Positions 8,301 to 11,563 of a stretch of 11,563 nt of DNA are shown here, in pieces. How positions within the stretch are numbered: the stretch's first letter is position 1; the number at the start of each line of letters is the position of its first letter. The DNA lies in contig LSYV01000049.1 in NCBI GenBank assembly GCA_001584585.1, forward strand, positions 1,117,278-1,128,840, in the 5' to 3' direction. The stretch comes from Gonium pectorale (Eukaryota > Chlorophyta > Chlorophyceae > Chlamydomonadales > Volvocaceae). A program made the translations under genes and the position numbers. The notes below the pieces were generated by a model. That model was not told where the DNA came from and searched no databases. It saw only the letters and a program-made list of their open reading frames with translations.

Positions 8301-10919
8301 GTACTTGGAAGCCAGCGTGAGGGCCGTGTCACCGAACTGGAAGAAGCAACCATGGGAGGCTGCATCAGTATCGAAGGCGGCAACCTGAACAGACTCTCCG
8401 CTATGCTCATCAGAAGACATTTCTTGTATCCATGTGATAAACCTTCATGGATTTACTCCGATACATGTTCTAAAGAATTCTGCAGAGAAATAAGGAGCCC
8501 GCCTCTACGGCCATACAGCTCTGGAAGCCCTGGAGACTTCCTTCATACGTTACACGTCACTTTTGCTTTCCTCAAATTCGAGTCGCCTTCTCCAGCGCTG
8601 GACCCCAGATCGCCAGGCTCCAGTCCTACCGGGCATATGTTCGTGCGTACGAAGCGCTGGTTTCCAACTAATAGCCATCTTAACAAGTCACTGGCGAATG
8701 TAGTTGCAGCTGTAGGACACTATATTGGCACATATTGGCAAGCCCTTTGGCCCCCTACCCAAGGGCACAACCTTACCGAGTCCGCCGCATTCACGTTGGC
8801 TTCGCTTCCGAGCAGCACGCGGACAACCTTAATGCGGCCCCTTTCAGCGGCCAGCATGAGGGCTGTCGCCTCGATATCCTGTGTGAAGCACAAACACGGG
8901 GGAAATCGCTTTGTTCATATCATTGGAATGTCGTGCTACATAGTAATGGGGGCAAACGTCGAGCTGCGAGCTAACATGAGTGTGCAGGCAGGCTTACAAT
9001 TAGTTTTGCTACACACAAATCTACGTTGAGTCTGGGACAGCTAATAGCAGGTTACTGTGCGCGAGCGTCAACGATCACCGCAAGGATTTCGGGCGTGTGG
9101 GACACTTCGAGAGCGTGAGTGATCGTCGGCTGCTCATATGCACATGCAATTGAGTGATACGCAGGGCCGCCATGCATCTACGGCCCCAACGGAAAGTTCG
9201 GATGCATGCACGCACATGCCGTCCTCGATCAACACAACCACAGGTAGTCACACTGTCCCCACTTGCACAACCCACCATGTGTGCTCGGTTGACTTCAGCT
9301 CCCTTCTCGAGCAGCGCCTTGACCACCAGCTCGTGGCCACCTTTGGACGCAAGCATGAGGGCCGTCTCGCCATCCTGCAACACGCAGGCAGGAGTGGCTT
9401 CGACTGATTGGTTAGAGGCGGGTTGGGCTCCTACTGCAATGTCCAGTCGGCGATATCCATAGTAGGTATGGATCGAGGGACTACGTAGAGCTGTAATACC
9501 TGCAGACCTGCAGCGTGGTTTCTCCCGCAGCTAGGTAGGAAGCCTACTATCCCAGATTCCTTTATAGGGTACAAACATGCAATTGCTTCTATTGAAACGT
9601 TTCGTTACCAGCCAGCCCCATACCACAAGCATGCCATTTCAATCAGTCCGAGCTGCTGCCGTTCAACGAATGAAGAAGCATCTTACCTTTGCTGGTGCAA
9701 TGCGAGTCCTAACCACTTGAAAACAAGGATATGCGCATACAACAACGGTCGCGGCTAAGGCGCCTGTGTGAAAATCCTCGTTCCAATGACAGAAGTTATT
9801 TCATTTCGCAACTTACCGAATTTGTTTTCTCTACATCTGCTCCTTTCTCCAGCAGCACCCGGATAACCTTTTTTCGGCCACCTTTTGAGGCAAGCAGAAG
9901 GGCTGTTTCGCCATCCTGCCAAACATATGCAAGTAAGGCATCAAGGGCGGGGTTGAGTAGGAGCAGAGAGCGCTGACGCATGCACAGATGTTGGTGGTCA
10001 GGCAGGCAACTGGGTTTACTTGGCGCACTGCAAAGCCTACTTCGTGCCGCAATTAGCAGGCAATAACGAGCCTGGCCTAGCTGTAATAATGTTGCTGCAA
10101 CCATTTAGAAGATGTTGCTGCGTCCCTGTCCTCGACATTGGCAAAGCTCACCGCCGTTGTTGCATTCACGTCTGCTCCCTTCTCGAGAAGCGACCGAGCG
10201 AACTGTGCGTGGCCACGTTTGGAGGCCAGCATCAAGGCGGCCTTTCCATACTGCGACATAAACCAAAGCGGTTGGGCCCCATCAGAGGTGAATAGGAGAC
10301 ATGGTATCCACAAGTTCCGCACGGATGTCGAGAACCACAGTTGGCGCCTAGAGTTCAGCATTCCATGAAGTTCTTATGCTATTCCAGGATCTAATTTGGT
10401 TCGTTGCTCAGGAGGTTTGAATCATGCTGTGCGTGCTGGAGTAGTCAACATTCACGAAATGTGTTGGTGTGTGATGCAGCAATCCAACGTGTCCTCTTAT
10501 ATATGGGGTGGATTGGAAGGCTGATGACAATCTTCAAGCAAACCCAAACCCGTCATGGGCTGATCCACGTAGATTGTAAACTGTTGTCGCTGAACCTCAC
10601 GTGTTAGATTTGATCGCGGAGTGCCGCACGATCCATGTCTTGTGACGTCCCATGGCTACAGCCCATGTCAACCTCAATAGGCTGTACCGTGATGGTCCTA
10701 TTCCAACGTCTATGCAAAAGATATTGATTAATACCTGTGTCTCCCATGTGCCGGGAAGGGGTACTGCGCCAATTTGCGACCTGCAACACACAGCGATCGT
10801 ACACCTGCGATCATACTCACCGAACCGGCCGCATTCAAGTCTGGTCCCTTCTCCAGCAGGGCCTTCATCACCGCTACGTGGCCGGAATCACAAGCCTCCA
10901 TGAAGGCCGTCCTGCCGTC
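668..10919 (-). CDS. Ankyrin-repeat protein kinase, 22-exon gene (5' end unresolved)
   Basis: The spliced model joins, on the minus strand, 10919-10821, 10250-10152, 9915-9817, 9374-9276, 8878-8777, 8336-8238, 7855-7757, 7554-7456, 6809-6738, 6682-6609, 6535-6403, 6320-6174, 6096-5872, 5712-5593, 5473-5291, 5213-5130, 4694-4626, 4038-3865, 3470-3312, 2993-2796, 2614-2525 and 2362-668. Every junction has an AG acceptor and a GT donor except one GC donor. All introns are phase 0 except the one after exon 10 (phase 2). The frame stays open for 1,405 residues. Domains in order: ankyrin repeats (1-289), linker (290-320), kinase (about 321-600), helical segment (612-662), PRAFVILP/FRLYLVCE module (about 663-855), and a disordered tail ending in a charged helix (1322-1405). 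It is probably a cytosolic signalling kinase, as I see no signal peptide or membrane segment. Partner and substrate are unknown. Exons upstream of the first may be missing. Confidence 0.85.
671..922 (-). repeat. Coding repeat: charged E/K/R helix with 60-bp imperfect units
   Basis: The last 84 residues are almost entirely Glu, Arg, Lys and a few hydrophobics, for example QLEREEEKERERREIEVEEE. The 19-base plus-strand string at 705-723 recurs at 765-783, exactly 60 bases (20 residues) apart, giving ERKRR twice. The pattern suits a coiled coil or a single stable alpha helix. The pyrimidine richness of the plus strand here is its direct consequence. Confidence 0.8.
2174..2203 (-). repeat. PolyQ tract, CAG/CAA repeat in coding sequence
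   Basis: On the plus strand this reads as CTG/CTC/TTG triplets. On the coding strand it gives Q5-E-Q4 between basic residues (RQRR before, PSKR after). It is a coding microsatellite and could vary in length between strains. Confidence 0.85.
2525..2614 (-). CDS. Exon 21: end of the C-terminal module, possible facultative stop
   Basis: 90 bases, phase 0-0, acceptor TGGCAG. Residues 812-841 read VGAALQHFHVWLKQREWIGL then LQRHYLEDGQ. Read on without splicing, the frame gives one Val codon and a TGA at 2521-2519. Splicing at the GTGTGA donor to exon 22 gives LEDGQ-VLWASQ in frame, which completes a DGxxLW motif. I prefer the spliced form, but an isoform ending here is possible. Confidence 0.78.
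2796..2993 (-). CDS. Exon 20: helical part of the C-terminal module
   Basis: 198 bases, phase 0-0, acceptor TGACAG and donor GTAAGC. Residues 746-811 begin AGFKLLWLLNSTLKVAKAIA, an amphipathic helix, then an acidic stretch (GIEDSDMETAKKYLLHVSED), ending GDGQMRSL. It is likely helical and part of the FRLYLVCE module. I recognise no catalytic motif. Confidence 0.9.
3312..3470 (-). CDS. Exon 19: FRLYLVCE motif
   Basis: 159 bases, phase 0-0, acceptor CTGCAG and donor GTGCGT. Residues 693-745 hold DSLTKRRFRLYLVCELSGEL (FRLYLVCE at 711-718), then GFPVDQSKDWVKKVLPAMK. The order (PRxFVILP, a gap, FRLYLVCE, then a hydrophobic helix) matches the module recalled for exon 18. It is a fold marker rather than a known catalytic site. 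Confidence 0.9.
3865..4038 (-). CDS. Exon 18: helix and PRAFVILP motif
   Basis: 174 bases, phase 0-0, acceptor CTGCAG and donor GTGAGA. Residues 635-692 continue the helix (VVREVLSLKDQLRAHTRMVQ) and then give YECPRAFVILPDDKGKVNP (PRAFVILP at 665-672), followed by a Lys/Trp-rich stretch. From memory, PRLFxxLP after a long helix opens a module in large fungal and animal signalling proteins, where FRLYFLCE follows. Exon 19 supplies that second motif. Confidence 0.9.
4039..4625 (-). other. Long intron between exons 17 and 18
   Basis: 587 bases, donor GTGAGT and acceptor CTGCAG, interrupting the predicted coiled coil in phase 0. Open frames here show no domain motif. A small missed exon cannot be excluded, because any 3n insertion would keep the frame. 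Confidence 0.55.
4626..4694 (-). CDS. Exon 17: start of helical linker
   Basis: 69 bases, phase 0-0, acceptor TTGCAG and donor GTGAGT. Residues 612-634, TTVSGLECAVQQVQHGMQEV then QLQ, are glutamine-rich with hydrophobics at roughly heptad spacing. They run into exon 18 to form about 50 residues of predicted coiled coil. It may dimerise the kinase or space it from the following module. Confidence 0.85.
4695..5129 (-). other. Long intron between exons 16 and 17
   Basis: 435 bases between the end of the kinase domain and the helical linker, donor GTAAGT and acceptor TTGCAG. I see nothing recognisable in it. The nearby introns 3471-3864 (394 bases) and 2994-3311 (318 bases) are also empty as far as I can see. 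Confidence 0.55.
5130..5213 (-). CDS. Exon 16: kinase subdomain XI
   Basis: 84 bases, phase 0-0, acceptor ATGCAG and donor GTAAGT. Residues 584-611 read VDPRGRPGTAKLLNRSLF followed by TGGMGGTILQ. DPxxRP with Arg589 is the conserved subdomain XI motif that marks the end of the kinase fold. The glycine-rich end looks like a flexible linker to the helical region. Confidence 0.93.
5291..5473 (-). CDS. Exon 15: kinase C-lobe
   Basis: 183 bases, phase 0-0, acceptor GTGCAG and donor GTACGA. Residues 523-583 start GELLVSKLVDDG, completing the LYxMITGExxF-like helix F end. They run through QLGDLEQEWVDGVISRIQ and finish SYVKHAKSILMDMLK, the helix before the last kinase motif. No sequence here is unusual for a kinase C-lobe, although the region is rather long. 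Confidence 0.9.
5593..5712 (-). CDS. Exon 14: kinase activation segment end and helix F
   Basis: 120 bases, phase 0-0, acceptor ACGCAG and donor GTCAGT. Residues 483-522 give ASPSACPPEVAKML (the APE motif written PPE, Glu491), a charged insert, then KIDIWSLGCILYQMIT with the helix F Asp509 and Gly514. The nearby GTAAGG donor was rejected because it would create a stop in the next exon. Confidence 0.93.
5872..6096 (-). CDS. Exon 13: kinase catalytic loop and DLG
   Basis: 225 bases, phase 0-0, acceptor TTTCAG and donor GTAGGG. Residues 408-482 hold LIKAVDYMHSEGWAHLDLKP (helix E and catalytic loop). The catalytic Asp is 444, Lys 446 and Asn 449, with the HRD motif changed to HLD. LIDLG follows, with the metal-binding Asp at 465 and DFG changed to DLG. 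Lysine two residues after the catalytic Asp is the Ser/Thr-kinase form. All residues needed for activity are present. Confidence 0.95.
6174..6320 (-). CDS. Exon 12: kinase N-lobe, helix C to hinge
   Basis: 147 bases, phase 0-0, acceptor CCACAG and donor GTAGGG. Residues 359-407 begin ALKVLKEPRYIVQLAGAEAE, which matches the helix C end and the HPNIVxL strand of kinases. They end PYYAIALTCGSRTLQ, which fits the strand leading into the hinge. The segment between (CVFDVPADKSMGT) is a loop without a motif I know. Confidence 0.9.
6403..6535 (-). CDS. Exon 11: kinase N-lobe, phosphate loop and VAIK lysine
   Basis: 133 bases, acceptor TTGCAG and donor GTACTT. The first base completes the split Arg codon. 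Residues 315-358 include the phosphate-binding loop region VRQGSRSNVWKA (322-333) and VAIK with the ATP-anchoring lysine at 345. Only one Gly survives from GxGxxG. The exon ends in KRTLE, whose Glu358 is the best candidate for the helix-C glutamate. A longer read-through to the next GT would end in phase 2 and not join exon 12. Confidence 0.9.
6609..6682 (-). CDS. Exon 10: linker into kinase domain
   Basis: 74 bases, starting in phase 0 and ending with two bases of an Arg codon, making this the only phase-2 intron. The acceptor is TTTCAG and the donor GTACGTGAG. It encodes residues 290-313, LSLTGFRLSYGVSDVQGRAV then VYKE, ahead of RYEC in the next exon. I recognise no motif. It links the ankyrin cap to the kinase N-lobe. 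Confidence 0.8.
6738..6809 (-). CDS. Exon 9: C-terminal ankyrin cap
   Basis: 72 bases, phase 0-0, acceptor ATGCAG and donor GTACAG. It encodes residues 266-289, GGSTPLDLAQKSAHERVVRL then LKKK. The TPLDLA and VVRLL elements are those of an ankyrin unit, but it stops after the second helix. This is the usual form of a solenoid-capping repeat. The intron before it is the longest here (646 bases) and that after it the shortest (55 bases). Confidence 0.9.
7068..7209. repeat. Internal inverted repeat of the MITE-like segment
   Basis: The 17 bases at 7068-7084 match the reverse complement of 7193-7209 at 14 of 17 positions, including the core TGTCAAC. It could fold as a subterminal hairpin and supports the idea that the 392-bp segment is a fold-back non-autonomous element. 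Confidence 0.55.
7229..7252. repeat. CGGA tetranucleotide microsatellite
   Basis: Six tandem copies of CGGA lie inside the MITE-like segment. Just beyond, the 11-base string CCGCCCCCAAT occurs twice (7255-7265 and 7274-7284), so the right end of the element is a small repeat cluster. Confidence 0.85.
7456..7554 (-). CDS. Exon 8: ankyrin repeat 8, GC donor
   Basis: 99 bases, phase 0-0, acceptor CGTTAG. It encodes residues 233-265, DDLTPLHVSAKAGNYEIVDL then LLHHGAKLTVVDK. It contains the full TPLH motif and is the most canonical repeat of the set. The exon ends AAG followed by GCATGT, so the intron is best read as a GC-AG intron. The nearest GT downstream would break the 99-base unit and the phase. 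Confidence 0.88.
7757..7855 (-). CDS. Exon 7: ankyrin repeat 7
   Basis: 99 bases, phase 0-0, acceptor AACAG and donor GTGAGA. It encodes residues 200-232, DGETPLLLATKNGHAMIVEL then LLEAKAAPDATDG. This is the first unit with the classical TPL start. Its end (KAAPDATDG) is less typical than the GADVN ends of earlier units. Confidence 0.9.
7876..7944 (+). ncRNA. tRNA-like relic or SINE head, antisense in exon 6/7 intron
   Basis: A perfect eukaryotic tRNA A box, TAGCTCAACTGG (7883-7894), is followed by a perfect B box, GGTTCGAATCC (7923-7933), 28 bases later, about 4 bases shorter than usual. A T-arm of four pairs forms around TTCGAAT. GTAGT (7879-7883) can pair with ACTAC (7938-7942), but this overlaps the A box, so a correct 7-bp acceptor stem and D stem do not form. 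It is therefore not called as a working tRNA. A tRNA-derived SINE or a decayed tRNA copy, transcribable by RNA polymerase III, is the best reading. Confidence 0.5.
7973..8049 (+). repeat. Hairpins just downstream of the tRNA-like sequence
   Basis: GAGACGGGC (7985-7993) pairs with GCCTGTCTC (7996-8004) with one G-T wobble, though the tight loop costs the innermost pairs. It is enclosed by TGACTTGT (7973-7980) pairing with ACAGGTCA (8021-8028). A second hairpin pairs CCGCA (8033-8037) with TGCGG (8045-8049) over a 7-base loop. These would form the structured body of a SINE-like transcript. No free-energy calculation was made. Confidence 0.4.
8238..8336 (-). CDS. Exon 6: ankyrin repeat 6
   Basis: 99 bases, phase 0-0, acceptor TTCCAG and donor GTGAGT. 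It encodes residues 167-199, FGDTALTLASKYGNVAVVNA then LLDKEADVHAATS. Phe replaces the leading Asp and Glu replaces the Gly of LLxKGA. The intron downstream (7856-8237) carries the tRNA-like sequence. Confidence 0.92.
8337..8776 (-). other. Long intron between ankyrin exons 5 and 6
   Basis: 440 bases, donor GTAAGG and acceptor TTCCAG. I see nothing in it beyond a short direct repeat of ATATTGGCA. The introns 8879-9275 and 9375-9816 (397 and 442 bases) likewise hold no exon or element I can support. Confidence 0.6.
8777..8878 (-). CDS. Exon 5: ankyrin repeat 5, one residue longer
   Basis: 102 bases rather than 99, phase 0-0, acceptor ACACAG and donor GTAAGG. It encodes residues 133-166, DIEATALMLAAERGRIKVVR then VLLGSEANVNAADS. 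The extra codon sits in the opening loop (DIEATAL against DGETAL), and the usual LLEKGAD is LLGSEAN. The core helices remain recognisable. Confidence 0.88.
9276..9374 (-). CDS. Exon 4: ankyrin repeat 4
   Basis: 99 bases, phase 0-0, acceptor TTGCAG and donor GTGGGT. It encodes residues 100-132, DGETALMLASKGGHELVVKA then LLEKGAEVNRAHM. With TALMLA, GHELVV and LLEKGAEVN it is one of the most consensus-like units in the array. Confidence 0.93.
9817..9915 (-). CDS. Exon 3: ankyrin repeat 3
   Basis: 99 bases, phase 0-0, acceptor TGGCAG and donor GTAAGT. It encodes residues 67-99, DGETALLLASKGG then KKVIRVLLEKGADVEKTNS. It shares about 20 of 33 positions with exon 4, consistent with duplication of a whole exon. 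The second helix is unusually basic (RKK in place of the usual GHxxV start). Confidence 0.93.
10152..10250 (-). CDS. Exon 2: ankyrin repeat 2
   Basis: 99 bases, phase 0-0, acceptor TCGCAG and donor GTGAGC. It encodes residues 34-66, beginning YGKAALMLASKRGHAQFARS and ending LLEKGADVNATTA. The usual leading Asp is Tyr here, and TA is AA. Otherwise it is a clear ankyrin unit with the same cut points as its neighbours. Confidence 0.92.
10251..10820 (-). other. Long intron between ankyrin exons 1 and 2
   Basis: 570 bases from GTGAGTATG to TCGCAG. I looked for a further ankyrin exon (CAG-GAxGGx-ACxGC pattern) on the minus strand and saw none. There are no clear repeats or RNA genes. Confidence 0.6.
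10821..10919 (-). CDS. Exon 1 (first visible): ankyrin repeat 1
   Basis: The acceptor GTGCAG precedes GAC and the donor is GTGAGT, giving 99 bases in phase 0 at both ends. It encodes 33 residues starting DGRTAFMEACDSGHVAVMKA and continuing LLEKGPDLNAAGS. This fits the ankyrin pattern: GxTA loop, GHxxV helix, LLEKG, then the hairpin end. Proline replaces the usual Ala in the LLxxGA turn. The frame stays open upstream to an ATG at 11136-11138, so this could instead be a longer first exon. The CAG/GAC junction shared with the other repeat exons favours splicing here. Confidence 0.88.
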
Positions 10920-11563
10920 CTGCACATCCAACAGACGCAATGCCGGCTTAGGATCAGATATGAGTGGCAAGTGGAATCGAACAAGTACAAGGGTGAGAGC
11001 TGTGAAGGGGTTCAGCATCATGTGTTCCGGGGGCGGTTGCAGGGTTGCGGCATCAAGGACGAGAACCGGTGGGGGGCCCGTACAAACCCGTGTAATGGAT
11101 TGTTTGCCAAATCCTGACTTTACTGCTTTTGGATTCATAAACCAGCAGCAAACGTCTTTGCCGGCGGCGTGGGTCCGGCGCCTTACACATCTACCTTACC
11201 CGGTACCTGTATAGAAACACTGTGTGCCATAAACACTGACAGTAACAGCACTGCATGATGCCTTTATGCAAGCAAGGTCAGAAAGCTAGTAATAAGGGTA
11301 AGATGTAAATATTCGATACATTGACACCGGAATGGAGCGATGCCGCTTCCCTTGGATAAGAGTCAACACCAATTGCGGGAGATTACTTACCCACAAAAAG
11401 AATACCCCTCATGGTCCATCCCATTACTACTTTGGATAAGCGGAACACTCATACAGGCAAGATAGAAACATGTCCGTGAATCAACACTGTAAAGGCCCCA
11501 GGGAGGTGATTGAAGGATTTTCCGGGGGTCAACGCCTTCCCTGGCAAGAACCATCTACGGCAA
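10920..11563. other. Region upstream of first visible exon
   Basis: No further ankyrin-like exon was found. The frame of exon 1 stays open to an ATG at 11136-11138 (MNPKAVKSGFGK), so a leader of about 73 residues is possible. A strong minus-strand donor, GTAAGT at 11390-11385, suggests that an upstream exon may end near 11391, but its phase does not obviously fit. The 5' end and promoter cannot be placed. Confidence 0.5.

Noticed and set aside
8250..9029. 259-residue open frame on the plus strand
   Set aside because: It lies antisense to ankyrin exons 5 and 6 and the intron between them, with no domain pattern. The minus strand has clear ankyrin units with splice sites.
9071..9126. Perfect 8-bp inverted repeat ACGATCAC/GTGATCGT
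   Set aside because: It is short, with a 40-base loop inside an intron. It is expected by chance in a window of this size and has no supporting context.
1..11563. CRISPR array, bacterial operon or phage content
   Set aside because: There are no regularly spaced direct repeats and no prokaryotic gene layout. The coding signal is spliced and eukaryotic.

Overview
The window looks like nuclear DNA of a green alga, probably a volvocalean (Chlamydomonas/Volvox relatives). The grounds are many short, mostly phase-0 spliceosomal introns with GTGAGT/GTAAGT donors and CAG acceptors, CAG-rich polyQ and proline-rich low complexity, and a TGTAA (algal-type poly(A) signal) downstream of the stop. The taxon is inferred, not proven. 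Nothing looks bacterial: there are no operons or ribosome binding sites.

Almost the whole window is one large minus-strand gene, read from right to left. I could chain 22 exons in frame (4,218 coding bases, 1,405 residues plus stop) from 10919 down to a TAG at 668-670. The true 5' end is unresolved and may lie beyond 10919 or outside the window. Residue numbers below count from the first visible exon. Exons 1-8 (10919 to 7456) each encode exactly one ankyrin repeat. Seven are 99 bases and one is 102, all begin and end in phase 0, and exon 9 is a 24-residue C-terminal cap. Exons 10-16 (6682 to 5130) encode a complete protein kinase domain with the catalytic residues in place. Exons 17-21 plus the start of exon 22 encode a helical segment, then a module carrying PRAFVILP and FRLYLVCE motifs, ending in DGQVLWASQ. 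From memory this resembles a module in large fungal and animal signalling proteins. Exon 22 (2362 to 668) continues into a long tail with polyQ, proline-rich stretches, a few folded-looking islands and a highly charged E/K/R terminal helix.

Read together, this is an ankyrin-kinase signalling protein: an ankyrin solenoid for partner binding, a Ser/Thr-type kinase, a helical and PRxFVILP/FRLYLVCE effector or oligomerisation region, and a charged helical tail. Ligand and substrates cannot be read from the sequence.

The ankyrin-region introns are long (202-646 bases), while those around the kinase are short (55-159). Two introns carry recognisable foreign-looking DNA. The exon 8/9 intron holds a 392-bp segment bounded by a 12-bp inverted repeat (MITE-like). 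The exon 6/7 intron holds an antisense tRNA-like sequence with perfect A and B boxes but no good cloverleaf (SINE- or tRNA-relic-like), followed by stable-looking hairpins. The flanks (1-336 and 10920-11563) contain no gene I can support.
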